A stretch of DNA of 64,000 nt from Morinoia aosen (Eukaryota; Arthropoda; Malacostraca; Amphipoda; Talitridae): positions 91,888,253 through 91,952,252 of the forward strand of contig CM059579.1 in the NCBI GenBank assembly GCA_030386875.1. Reading direction: 5' to 3'. The notes beneath the pieces were generated by a model. The model had not been told where the DNA came from and searched no databases. It saw only the letters and a program-made list of their open reading frames with translations. Both the position numbers and the translations under genes were made by a program. Below, in pieces: positions 1-11,423 of the stretch; positions within the stretch are counted from its first letter, which is position 1, and every line of letters begins with the position of its first letter.

Positions 1-511
1 GTAAAGTTCTACACTTTACGAAGAACTTGACGAGGAAGAACGTTATCTGCGAGCAGCAAGTGTTAGGCTTGGGACAGTTTGAGTAGATCACTTCACGAAC
101 TGTCTTACAGAATCCAGGCAAATGACCGATTTTGCCAAACAGGTAAAGAAAGACTCTTTCAAAACCTATAACATTCCCAACAAAAGACTTACTGCAGTAC
201 TTTAGTCCTTTGCATGGATCATCTGATTCAACGTACTGTTTAAAGGAAACAAAGAGATGAAAGTTTAGATCACTTTGAGTTAAAATTGAACCACATTCGT
301 TGCAATTATTTAACGAAGTGTTTTTCAATTTTTTGTGATATTCGTCGGTCTTCATTGCAATATAACCCGAGATGTAAATAGCAGCATCTTCGACGTCAAC
401 GGATTCGAAAATTCCTCCAACTTCCGTATTTCCCTTGAACATGACTGCAGCCGCTTTCTCTTCTTCTTTCAGCTCTATGACTGGAGGGTCGACTTCCTTC
501 TGCTCCGGAAC
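1..511 (-). pseudogene. THAP9/P-element-like transposase gene, C-terminal exon (continues past left edge)
   Basis: Read on the minus strand, the stretch from 511 down to 1 is one open frame of about 170 codons with no stop. It begins just after an acceptor (pyrimidine-rich tract, then CCCAG, at 512-525). Near its start it is rich in Glu and Lys. It then has the motif AAIYISGYIA, two CxxC-like pairs (NCNECG and CCS) and a hydrophobic end with FFLVKFFVKCRTL, which looks like the C-terminal region of P-element/THAP9 transposases. The phase (0) matches the donor of the upstream exon at 1265/1266. No ATG begins the frame because it is an internal exon. The gene runs off the left edge, so its true end is not visible. 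Function follows from the family only: end binding and strand transfer of a DNA transposon, or a domesticated derivative. Confidence 0.82.
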
Positions 512-1265
512 CTGGGAGAAGATAAATAAACAAACTCGTAAAAAATCCGCATTTTTGTGTTGTAGATGCTACTTATAGACACTATAAAAGTTGGAAAGTG
601 GAAGACTTGATTAGCAAAAAAGTTAGTTTCCGCTGCCCCAACCACAGCTAAGGTGTTTCAAAGAGAAGAAGGATGATGAGGGCACCATTTGGTATAGAAT
701 TAAGGGAATATGAAATCTATGCACAAAGAGTACGAGTTGCCGCAACACAATGCCGTCTGCGTACAGCACTCTCACTTCAGGACCACGTATTTTCCCCCTG
801 GGATAAAAAGAAACATGTGGTTTGACTGAAATGGAGATGGCCATGAATTATTGCATGCAGTGAAATTGTGAGCAGGATCGAAAGTATCTCGGAATCCCAA
901 ATATACGAAAGTGCGAGCTGGAAAGGATGCGAATGGCCAAGAAGGGAAATGAAAAAAGTAAAGTAAAAGAGAACGAACATACATGATTTCAACTAGTAAT
1001 GTCATGAGTTGATGGAAACCCCGTTACACCCAACTATTTACTATCATACAATCAGCACAGGAATTGCTGCTATGGAAATAGCCTTCACGGATGCAAACCT
1101 AAATGTAAGAAATATATATATATATATATTTTACATCAAACAACGCAAACTCAAGTTCCTTGCTTCTACCCTTAATAACAAATACAAGCCAACAACAGAA
1201 CTGCATGTATAAACTATCATTCTGCCATTATACTTTCAATTGTACCTAGAACTCAATCTTCATAC
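512..1265 (-). other. Intron 2 of the THAP9-like gene
   Basis: The donor (GAG|GTATGA) lies at 1264-1265 and the acceptor (CTTCTCCCAG) at 512-514 on the minus strand; both junctions are phase 0. The intron holds one copy of a dispersed repeat (about 630-765) and a short AT microsatellite near 1111-1130. I see no coding sequence in it. Confidence 0.7.
630..765 (+). repeat. Dispersed short repeat, copy 1
   Basis: This shares diagnostic blocks (AAAGAGAGGAAGGA-like, GGCACCATTT.GTAT, GGAAT.TATGCA) with 4108-4330, 7070-7310 and 56085-56265. The copies differ by substitutions and small indels, so they are old members of one family. I see no coding sequence, terminal inverted repeat or pol III boxes that I would defend. 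Confidence 0.6.
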
Positions 1266-1403
1266 CTCTGCTAAGAAATTCAAGGTTTCTCCCAGCTGGG
1301 GATCCGAGACCGTCTCACAATTGGAGGCAAGAGGGGCACGCATTAGAGACGCCACTGCAATTTTCACGTAGTTTTGGGTGAAGACTTGAGCGTCTGGAAA
1401 TTT

Positions 1404-1406
1404 CTA
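1404..1406 (-). other. In-frame TAG within the transposase
   Basis: The codon is directly followed, in the same frame, by about 45 more codons that look like transposase and end at a good splice donor. A true C-terminus here would leave that open, family-like stretch unexplained. Confidence 0.8.
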
Positions 1407-3138
1407 GAGTTGACGAACCTTCCCAAAAAATAACTCCAGCTCATCTTGACACAGATTTCTAGTTGATAGGTATTTTAGATTGTAATTATCCAAAATAGGC
1501 CTCATTTGAAGAATCACATTAATGGACTGAATGAAGCCATTGATAAAGCGGCATTTTCGAGGAGCATTCAACTCTTGCAACTGTTCCAACCATTGCAAAG
1601 CCTCCTTCAAAAACTCAATTGAAGGTGATGAAGAATGAAGAGGCTTACGAAGAGGAACTTTAACTCTTGGACTTGAGTTCAGAACATCAAAGATGTCGTT
1701 CATTTTCTTTAAGTAGGTGCTTGTAGCAGCGGCAGAAGTTTCCATTATGCCCTTCGCAACGCAGGTGTCAATGGCAGCCGAACATGAATTAGACAGAACT
1801 TGTGCTGCCAATTTCACCTTCATTTTTGTTCCAAATCTCAAGTTATACACATGCTGGCTTGTGATCCGCGGGAGTCTCTGCAGGCTCTTTTCCCTGTCCA
1901 GCAGGAAGATGGCTTCAACGTGTTTCCAGCTAGCTGATGCTGAAAATGACGGCACTTTCACACTTCTATTCAAAAGGAAGTTTCGCGCACTTTTGAGAAG
2001 ATGAGGTGGATCGCGATAAGCAAAGTAACTTTGTTTATCAATGACTATCTTTGGGTTAGATGGCGCGGAACCAAGAGACTTGAAAGCAGTCTCAAAATTC
2101 GAGCCTTGGTCAGTAGTTATGCCTAGCACAATAAAACCCTCGTTTTCCAAGACCATTATGGCATTTTTAATTATTTCGGTAATTACTGTGGATTTCATGG
2201 CATTTGTTGACAAATAATAACCAATTGGAAATTTCCAATTCCTTTTCACACCAACTGCCATCACACATAAACTAGATGTTGCCAGCTTGCTTGATCTAGT
2301 TATCCCATCGTCTTCATACCCTACGATTAGATCCTTGCTTTCGTTGTAAGACAGCCCTTTCCTCAAAGACATTTCATCTAAAAGAATGAAAGTCAGCTTA
2401 TCAGCATCAGTTTCGGGGTCGACTTTCAATTTAAGCATTTTCGCATTTCTTCTAAGAACTCCTGGAGACATTTTCAAAGTATTCAACAATCTTTTTAGAG
2501 TAGATATTGATGGCAGTGGTAACATTTCCTTGAATAACCTATAGCCTAAGCGAGTAGAGCTCACAAAAATGTTCACAGCTATCCATTTTTGTAGAAGTGT
2601 GTACCGTTTCTTCCCTCTTAGCTTCATTTCAACAAACTCAGTAAGGAAGGGGCCCAGCTTTGGGTACAACTGTGGTAGAAATGAATCGATGTTCAACCGC
2701 TTATACAGAACCGGGTTCCTTTTCTTTGTAGCAGTCCTTTTCTTCTTTGGTTCCCTCTTTCTCGCAGCACTTTCTATCTTGATGGGGCAGGGAAATAACT
2801 TCCTGCTGCAAGATGGTTTATTTGGCACCTCAATTTTTCCCCCCAAAAAACGTTCAGCGGAATTAAGATTATTATTATGATCACAATAAGGATTTTTTGG
2901 ACTTGCACACTGAGAATTTTGACAGCTCCTGTCGATTTCAGATTGAGAAGTGCTTTCAGACATTGTTTGTAAGGTATAACTGGATGTTGAAGTGCCTGGA
3001 AGACAGACAGAAGTTGTTGTAGTGACATTTTCAGGTGTTTGAGAAGATGCAATGGCAATATTGTGGACACTCCAATTAGCAGCTTTATCAGCCGATTTTG
3101 AGGCAGAAGAGGCTTTTTTTGTGACTGAAGGGCTGGAA

Positions 3139-3615
3139 CAAAATCTCTTCGTGGCTGCTTGAGGGGTTGAGCATGGTCTCTTTGTGGCTGCTTGAGGGGT
3201 TGAGCATGTCTTGTTTGTGGCTGCTGGAGGGGTTGAGCATGGTCTCTTTGTGGCTGCTGGAGGGGTTGAGCATGGTCTCTTCGTGGCTGCTGAAGGGGTT
3301 GAGCATGGTCTCTTTGTGGCTGCTGGAGGGGTTGAGCATGGTCTCTTTGTGGCTGCTGGAGGGGTTGAGCATGGTCTCTTTGTGGCTGCTTGAGGGGTTG
3401 AGTATGGTCTCTTTGTGGCTGCTTGAGGGGTTGAGCATGTCTTCTTTGTGGCTGCTGGAGGGGTTGAGCATGTCTTCTTTGTGGCTGCTGGAGGGGTTGA
3501 GCATGGTCTCTTTGTGGCTGCTGGAGGGGTTGAGCATGTCTTCTTTGTGGCTGCTTGATGGGTTGAGCATGTCTTCTTTGTGGCTGCTTGATGGGTTGAG
3601 CATGCTTTCTTCGTA
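3139..3615 (-). repeat. 33-bp coding tandem repeat (11-residue unit)
   Basis: About 14 units of 33 bp encode variants of CSTPPAATKRP (P/Q/H and KRP/KKT alternate). Because 33 is a multiple of three and no unit contains a stop in the other frames, several overlapping frames, including one on the plus strand, also stay open; these are by-products. The array lies between the THAP finger and the catalytic core and would form a basic, Pro/Thr-rich flexible linker. Unit number is expected to vary between alleles. Confidence 0.92.
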
Positions 3616-4107
3616 GCTGCTTGAGTAGAACATATTTGACTATCTGTGGATTCACTTGCGGTATCAAGTTGATTAGCAAGTGAAAACTTGCTTTCTATCG
3701 TTGAAGTGGGTGAAGTGCAAGGCCCCGTCTTCATTGAAAGTGGAACATCTAAGGGCAGTGACTGACAACCTGCATAGGTTGATTGGATGCCACTTGGTCC
3801 ACCTGCACAATAATAATCAAAATTCAGAGAATGTACGCAATTTTGGTCCATTTATAAACTATTATTAACTTTTCAAGTCAGTTACCATGAAAACTAGTTT
3901 TTTTCCTGAGTAAAATTTGTTAAAAAACTGGTTTTCATTAATTGTATATTTTTTAAAATGATTCAGTTGTGGTTCAGAGTGTAGATTGTCCATGAAATGT
4001 GGATCGTTGCTACAGATACATGCAATCCTAGTGTACCCAAAACCAGAACTTTAAAGCGGATTGAATATTTAGTCGAATTTCATCATGATAATTGAGGAAA
4101 AAAGGAC

Positions 4108-4330
4108 AAATGGATAGATTAGATTATAAGTTAGTTTAAGCCTCCTCCCTATCCGCAACAAATGCAATCCAAAGAGAGGAAGGGAAAAGGAACCTTTTAG
4201 TATTGAGTTAAGGGAATGCGGAATCTATGCAGAGAGGGCACAGAAACAGTAAGACGAGAAAGAAGTTCAAGAAACAAGATCAAAGTTGAAGAAAAAAGTA
4301 GTAGGTGCTGAAAAAACTGGAAAACAGTGA
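4108..4330 (+). repeat. Dispersed short repeat, copy 2
   Basis: The best-matched pair is this copy and 7070-7310: both run from a TTAGTTTAA.CCTCCCT-like start through AAGAGAGGAAGG, GGGAATCTATGCAGA and AAGAAGTTCA to AGTAGTAGGTGCTGAAAA. This sets the visible repeat length at about 220 bp. Confidence 0.7.
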
Positions 4331-7069
4331 ACCAAAATGAAAAGGTCTGTAACAAAACAATAACCAATTTTATTTGAACAAAAAGAAAGCCTAATTAACA
4401 TTTAGCTTAGACAAAAGAATATTTACTTAGTCATCAATGTTCAACATTGGATCTACTGAGCAATCAGTGTTCAAAATTCGTAAAAATCATCAATGAGTGA
4501 AGTCCTACTAATTTTTCACGAAAACAATCCGGAAATATTCAACAACACATGCCACTTGAATGAAGCATTTCTACTTCCGTTGTGCAATTCAATTTCCACA
4601 GCTGTAAATCTCAAGCACGGAGGTCTGACTTTTTTGGGTACTTTATAAAGGCCTTGCATTTCTTTTTGATGCATGTACATAGTAAGAAGTAACCTCATGA
4701 ACTATTAGTTTAACACCAGTTTACATTATGCTATCAATTTATCACTATACTTCTGATGTTGTGCACAACATGTTAGATAAAATATGAACCTTATGAAGTG
4801 GTTATTAAAAATCTTGAGCAATAAAAACTCAAATCCATTACACATGTATAATGACAGGATTTCCAAAAAATTCCATACCTTAAAAACATGAACATATTGA
4901 TGTACAAAAGAATGAATTCACAGGTACATGAATGAACTGAAAAAGAGATATGTTAAAATGTTGTAAATTACAATGAAAATTTTCCTCAAGTTCCAGTAGC
5001 ATCACAGTAAGAAGGACACTTACCAAAATTTGGAGGAGCTCTCCAAAGAGACTCACAGGCACCAGAGAGGGTTTAGGCTTCAACATTGCTGCTCTACAAA
5101 ACAAAGATACAAGCCTCATGATTACAGAGCTGGAAAGCAACACAAATTTTAACATGTTTGAACACTTGTGCTCAAACTAACTAAAAAGAAAGTAGGGCAC
5201 ATAAAATTACAAGCTGTATAAACATAAAAAGCAGAAGCTTAGATCCCTTGAAGCTAGCATAGGAAGGCAAGCAAATAAGATTGAGCAATGCAAGATAACT
5301 ATCAACAGTACAACTGCTCAAAGAAGAAGCAGGATGCAATGGAAAGAATGAACACAAAATTACAATAGTAATGCAAAGCAGTACACATTAAAAGCAAACG
5401 GTACAAGTCTACCACAGATGTGCGTACGTGAAGAAAAGCTCCTAAGCTTACCTTCCAACATTAAATTTTGAAGGGTTTCACTGTGGCCTTTCCCAACTTT
5501 TGTTAGCATGCCAGCCAATGGACTAAGTCGAGTTTCATGGTCAATTTTTCAGTAGTATTCTAGTATATACCTCATGTCACTCATTTCAATAGCAACCCTC
5601 TAGTTCACTACTTGATAACGTGAGTTTTCCTACACACTCCTCATATTCTTTACTTTTTCCAAGCACTAATTTCACTTTGAAATAATGGCAAATAAGATAT
5701 TTACTGTGATCATTAATGTTAAATTCATCTTCACTCCCATGTTTTTTTACATTTCTACTTATCCTCTAATCACTTAAACTAAGTGTATTGCTATTTTCAA
5801 CTTTGAAGCCTATCATCTTAGACTAATAGGAGCGATTACAATCAATGAATTCGAATCATTTTCTAAAAATTGACCTTTGCTGCCCATTACCACTGGGTAT
5901 ACCAACATTTAAATTTATAGGCCACCATTATATTTGGCTGTCAACTCATTTTTACAATCAAGTGTGATTCACCTGTAAACACACTACTCATGTTATGTGC
6001 CATACAGTTTTGATGCAGGAAACAATTATTATACCTTCATAAGACTGCATAACGTCACAACACACATTAGCAAAAATTTCTACAATTTTTGAATTACTCT
6101 CTGCAATTATCTTCTGAAATATCTCATTAAAAATGTTCAATTCTGAATCAATCCAACCATCTATCTATAACTTCATCAGTCTTTGATGCTTGACTTGTGG
6201 GAAAAAACAATTGCAAATAATGAGCCATTTAGTAATTTGAATAAGTGATCATTACCTGAGTACCCATCATTTAATTATTTATTGACAGGTTTGAATAAAT
6301 AAATTTTTCATGAATGGTATATTAACATTACGAAAATATTTTAAAACCTTAACAGGCATATCATATGATTGCCACTGCAAAGTAACTTTAAATGGCCCTC
6401 AACCACTTTTATTTTGGTACCATCTTTGCACTGTTGCTAATTGTATAAAAATCTTGAAAGATTTTTTTTGATATAATGTAGAATTATTTATGTAGATAAT
6501 AAATGTTTGAATGGCAAAAGCATACCTTTTCTACTTGAGATCTTGAATACTTAAATCATCAACCAATTTAATAATTAATCCCAGGAACTGTAATTAGCAT
6601 GTTTATATCCTGCTTTTAATGTCATATTTTTCAAACTTCCATTTCACCATGGTTGCAAATCAGTAAATTAAAGAAATATTGAATCTATTTCCATGAGCAT
6701 GGGGTAATATTTAATTTCTTGAATTGTTCCTCCAAGTAAAACCTTTGTGTTTAAATATATGGTTTGATGAGATAGGTTATGTGAGGTTAGGGTTGTTTCT
6801 CAATGCATTATGAAAAGATTACAGAACTTGAAAAATGTCAGTTATGCATAATACAACTCTGAAGTGAGATAAATTAGATTCAAGTAATGATAATTCAGAT
6901 AATGAATTATGAATGAAATTTGCAATAAATGCCAACAAATTTATGATTCAGATATTGAATTATGAATGAAATTTGCAATAAATGCCAACAAATTTAAGAT
7001 TGTCCCAAATGCATTCTAAACAAGCATGACTAACTTACATCACAAACTTGGCCTATAGTATGCCAAGTT

Positions 7070-7310
7070 AAAAGATTTAGATTAAAATTATAATTTAGTT
7101 TAACCCTCCCTAACTCCTACAAAAAAGCGTATCAAAGAGAGGAAGGAGGGAGGCATCATTTAGTATGGAGATAAGAGAATGGGGAATCTATGCAGAAGAG
7201 ACGTAAAAACAGTAAGTTCAGAAAGAAGTTCATGAAAGAAGATAAAAGTTGAAGAAGAAAGTAGTAGGTGCTGAAAAACGGGACAGCAGTGAACCGAAAA
7301 AAGGTTGTCC
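7070..7310 (+). repeat. Dispersed short repeat, copy 3
   Basis: Same orientation and same block order as 4108-4330, and it extends further (CAGCAGTGAACCGAAA against CAGTGAACCAAAA after 4325). It lies in the same intron, so a local duplication is possible instead of independent insertion. Confidence 0.7.
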
Positions 7311-7649
7311 TTCACGTAACAAAAATTATTTTATTTCAACAAAAAAAAGCCCTAACTAACTCTCAGCTCAGGGCCTCACACATTTCTGCCATGTTCAAAA
7401 GAAATTCACATGTTATACTCAGGGTATTTAAACCCATTAATAATAGAATTATAGATTTATTAATTGTCAAGCCACGGAAAACAATTTCATTAGTTGAAAA
7501 TTGAGTAGAAATTTCCAATTTTAATGATTTTAATAATGTTTTCTCAACTAATTTAAACTAATACCATTTGAACTCCTTAATTAGTATTTAAATAATTATT
7601 TAAAAAGATATACAGAATTGAAAGAATATTCAACTACCTTGGATGGTTG

Positions 7650-8232
7650 GCAAACTAACTGGTCAATATTGAGTTTATTATTGTCAACAACTTTAAGAAT
7701 TTTGTTGCCATAAATAGGTAATACAGTAGATTTTAAGACATTTTACATGAATGACATTCTGCTGTCTGCAGCGTTATATTTTAGTTATTTAATTTTGAAG
7801 TTATAGGACTGGGGAAGTGGATACTAAAATCAATATACAGTTAACATCACTTGCAATATGGCGGCTACCGTAGAACATTAGCAAAACCCTAGGAGTAAAT
7901 ACTGTAGATTTAATTTCAGAATATTTTTATAACGTAATATTTTTGGGTGATCACTTTCATTGTGTTATTGACTAAAACATCCTAAAAGTGGGTTAAGGCT
8001 CCGCAGGGTCAGCAAAAAATAAATTAACGTATCCAAACATACTCGAATAGGTCAAACGCACAACGCAACTGCTATGGAGGATGAAAATTCAGAACTTGAA
8101 TAACTCGAAAATCCCGCATCAGCGAGCAGAATGTCATTCTTCTAAAACATTTTTAAATGTGTTCCTTTAGTGATTCTTGGCCACAAAATTAGTGATATTA
8201 TTGACAACATTGTACTCAATATTGACCAACTA
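7650..8232. repeat. Foldback repeat unit A
   Basis: The left arm (about 7650-7812) and right arm (about 8085-8232) are inverted copies. Both ends begin with GGTCAATATTGAG reading inward, and both arms contain ACATGAATGACATTCTGCT (right arm: its complement with changes). The central 270 bp are unique. There is no coding sequence. Unit sizes and structure suggest a foldback or MITE-type DNA element. Confidence 0.65.
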
Positions 8233-8671
8233 ACCTTATATAAACCCTGAGTAAATTTCAGTAAATTTATTTTTCAGCAATCATTTGTTCAGTAAGAAGA
8301 ATTTTTTCGACGTGTGCATGCACATAGTTATTGACATTTCAAATCATGTTAAAAATAAACTGCAGCTATGATGTTTGTATGCCAGTGATTTCAAGTTTTA
8401 TAGCTCCAAGACCAATATTGATGCCAAAATTTTTTGAGCAAAATTGTATTGCACATGGGTAAATTTACCAAAGATATATATTTCAAACATAATTTAACAT
8501 GGGCAACAACACTAAAATCAAACAAAAAATAGAGCATTTTATTTCACTAGAAGTACACATTTAAATGTTTAAAATGTTCTTCAGCTCAATAGAACATATT
8601 TAAACCTAAAAATTGTGTGGGAGCACCTTTAAATGAATTCGAGGTTAATGTTAAGGAGATGCACCTAATCG

Positions 8672-9466
8672 TTTTCAGAAATTGGTCAATGTTAAGCGTG
8701 ATGCAATCATGGAAAATAATGATTCCAACCCCAAGAATCACTAAAGGAACCTATTTAAGAAGGTTTTACATGAATGGCATTCTGCTCGCTGGTGTGTTAT
8801 TTTTCAATTATTCAGCTTTGAAGTTTTAGGTGAAATTGCTTTCCCGTGCAAAATGTGCAACACAGAGTACAACCAGGTTGGGTCGGCAAAGGCAAAGTTC
8901 GGATCATGAGGTGTTAAAGTTTTTGCCAGAACTTTGTAGAAATGAAAGAATGATAGAAATTGTTAATAAAATAATAAGAAATATTGTTATCAGTTAATAA
9001 CATGAAAAAGATACCGTACTATTCTCGTACTTGGTGCTTTTTACGTGTTTTTAGTCGTCATTATTACGTCGTCACCTTTACAGACAGCTCAAAGATGGCG
9101 CCACCCAGTACGGCCGCCGCCATCTTGGACCAGATGTAAACACAATTGTTGACGTGACCTTAATGGGTTGCTTTGAACTTTTATTTATAATTTTCACTAG
9201 AAGAACTGTGGCTCCCCCTCACAACCCAACCTCTTTACGTGTGTAATAGGGGGTTAGCTTCCTTTATTAATTAAATTTCGCTTGGCACGCCCGCTTCCTT
9301 GGCACGTGAAAGCCAAGTTCAAAGTTGAATAATTCGAAAATAACGCATCAGCTAGCAAAATGTCATTCATGTGAAACGTTCTTAAATGGGTTCCTTTAGT
9401 GATTCTTGGAAATAAAATTCCCATTTCCTTTGATCATATCACGCTTCACATTGACCCTGAAATTAT
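8672..9466. repeat. Foldback repeat unit B
   Basis: The inverted arms (about 8672-8835 and 9316-9466) end with GGTCAATGT(G/T)AAGCGTGAT reading inward. They match the arms of units A and C. The centre contains a half copy of the palindrome found complete at 10022-10435 (shared ACTAGAAGAACTGTG, CCCCCTCAC, AACCTCTTTACGT). Confidence 0.62.
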
Positions 9467-9474
9467 GTTGCCTG

Positions 9475-9800
9475 TCTTGTGTTAATTATATTGAAATGAA
9501 CAACTTTTATCCCATGCACTTTTTAAGGCAAATGAGTGTTTAATGAGTTGTAACGGTAAATCACCTACCGCGACTCTAGTGTTTGAAGCAGCAAGAAATT
9601 GTTCTGAAAGGAAGACTACAATGGACTCTCCTTTCTGACACACTCAAACGATTCAGCACATTCCCGCCATCTGAGACCAAAATTAACATACCGCTATAAC
9701 TTGTCAAATACTCATTTTTTCCTTCAAGTGCATAGAAGAAATGTTTATTTTGACGATATTACCATGATACAGGCAACAAAATTTTGAAAATTGATTAGTT
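9475..9800. repeat. Inverted repeat related to the inner part of unit C
   Basis: A weaker inverted pair has arms about 9485-9570 and 9680-9790 around a 110-bp centre. The arms share ACCGCTATAACTTGT, AAATACTCA and GTGCATAGAAGAAA with the inverted pair at 10445-10590 / 10845-10975. It points to repeated insertion or duplication of one palindromic family within a 2-kb span. Confidence 0.5.
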
Positions 9801-9889
9801 GCATCTCCTTAACATTTACCAAATTCCATCACAATAAGTTCAACCATTTGTAGGAATTATTCATACTTCTACTTAGAAATTATATAAGG

Positions 9890-11122
9890 TCAATGTGAAG
9901 TTTAATGCAATCACGGAAAATAATAAGGCCGACCCCAGGAATCACTAAAGGAACACATTTCAGAACGTTTTACAAGAATGACATTCTGCTCGATGATGCG
10001 TTATTTTCGAATAATTGAACTTTGAAGTTGGCCCTGGCGCCAAAGGAAGCGAGCGCGTGAAACGGAATTTAATTAATAACGGAAGCCATTACAAACGCAA
10101 AGAGGTTGGGTCGTGAGGGGGAGGCACAGTTCTTCTAGTGAAAATTATAAATAAAGCTTCTAACCCACCCATTAGGGTGACGACCGCAATCTTGTTGACA
10201 TCGGGTCCAAAATGGCGGCGCCCATGGTGGTCGTTATGTTAGACCCGATGTAAACAAGATTGCGGTCGTCACCCTAATGGGTAGGTTAGAAGCTTTATTT
10301 ATAATTATCACTAGAAGAACTGTGCCTCCCCCTCACGACCCAACCTCTTTACGTTTGTAAAAGGGGGTTAGCTTCCGTTTTTAATTAAATTACGCTCGCT
10401 TCCTTTGGTGCGGGAAGGCCAACTTAAAAGGGTAAATCTGAAGGATATGACAGTTGTCGATTTTCCACTTTTTGGTGCCTGAACCTAATTAATTGAATCA
10501 AAATAAACAAGTTTTCTTCTATGCACTTTTCGTCTCAAATGAGTATTATACGATTTATAGCGGTAAGTTTAGTTTCGTCATTGGTGACGAATGCGCTCGA
10601 ATAAACAGCTACTCATCGATTTTCGAATTTTTGTTGCTTGAAACATGATAATAACATCGAAATAAACAACTTTTCTTCTATACACTTTTTTCGTCAAATG
10701 AGTATTTAACGAGGTATAGCGGTAGGTTTGGTTTCGTCTTTCAAGACAGAGCGCTGGAAGCGAGACGCCATTGCAGTATTGCCATACAACTCGATCAAAG
10801 AATTTCTTTCCGCTTCAAAGACTGGAGTTGCGGTAAGTCATTTACCGCTATAACTAATAAAATACTCACTTGAGACGAAAAGTGCATAGAAGAAAACTTG
10901 TTTATTTTGGTGTCATTAACCATGTTTAGGCATTACAATTTGCAAAATTGACAACTGTCATGTGCTTCAGATTTACCCTTAAAAGTTCAATAATTCGAAA
11001 ATAAAGCATCAGCGAGCAGAATTTCGTTCATGTAAAACGTTCTTAAATACGTTCCTTTAGTGATTGTTTGGAATATAATTATTAATTTCTGTGATTGCAT
11101 TAAACTTCACATTGACCTTATA
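9890..11122. repeat. Foldback repeat unit C, with nested palindromes
   Basis: The outer arms (about 9890-10030 and 10976-11122) are near-identical inverted copies starting GGTCAATGTGAAGTTTAATG. Inside are a nearly perfect palindrome (10022-10435) and another inverted pair (about 10445-10590 / 10845-10975), so the unit is palindromic at three levels. Flanks at both ends are TATA-rich, so a target duplication cannot be fixed by eye. Confidence 0.65.
10022..10435. repeat. About 410-bp near-perfect palindrome
   Basis: Left arm 10022-10218 and right arm about 10232-10435 pair over about 190 bp with few mismatches; the centre is the GGCGCCCATGGTGG region near 10220. It would extrude a long hairpin or cruciform. 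It carries no ORF. GC content is higher than the surrounding intron. Confidence 0.75.
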
Positions 11123-11423
11123 CAGTATAATAATCCCTAAAAAGCCATCCACCTATGATAAATTGTCAAATTATGAACAACACATCCACTCCAATTTGCA
11201 ACATTTAGGCCTATATAAATTTCCAAAAAATATTTGAAACTATTACTTTCAATTACTCCTCTCAAAATAAACTTACCTGTTTAATTATTCTTCTACAGGA
11301 TCTCAACGTGTCATTCAAGCTATTAACAAAATTGTACTACCTACCATCGGCCAATTCTCGGATTAAATACGTACTGATAAATTCGTACTAGATTTACATA
11401 TGAGAGACAATTACATATCTTAC

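Larger units (their letters stand above)
1266..3802 (-). pseudogene. THAP9/P-element-like transposase, central catalytic exon
   Basis: On the minus strand an acceptor (ATTATTGTGCAG, 3803-3814) opens a frame that runs to a donor at 1265. Order: a 33-bp repeat-encoded Pro/Thr/Lys linker (about 3139-3615), a basic stretch, a helical region (FLPQLYPKLGPFLTEF, then LPSISTLKRLL), then the RNase H-like core. The core has ILLDEMSLRKG (first catalytic Asp), GITTDQGSNFETAF (second), DPPHLLKSARNFLL, and LCQDELELFFGKV with the last acidic residue. A TAG at 1404-1406 interrupts the frame right after that motif, yet the same frame continues open with DAQVFTQNYVKIAVASLMR to the donor, so TAG looks like a nonsense mutation. 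The family is clear. Whether this was a mobile element or a host gene that decayed is not. Confidence 0.88.
3803..11423 (-). other. Intron 1 of the THAP9-like gene
   Basis: A consensus donor (GGAG|GTAAGA, 11418-11427) and the acceptor at 3803-3805 both sit in phase 1, so a single G from exon 1 joins GT of exon 2. The 7.6 kb between them holds two copies of a dispersed repeat, three foldback repeat units and otherwise AT-rich sequence with no recognisable gene. From about 4330 to 7070 I see nothing beyond AT-rich unique-looking sequence. Confidence 0.65.

Noticed and set aside
3167-3616. Plus-strand open frame of repeated GLSMVSLWLLE units
   Set aside because: It is a by-product of the 33-bp coding repeat of the minus-strand transposase; unit length divisible by three keeps other frames open.
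2774-3679. Second minus-strand frame with HAQPLQQPQRD repeats
   Set aside because: Alternative frame through the same 33-bp repeat; the downstream part has no family features, while the overlapping frame contains the transposase core.
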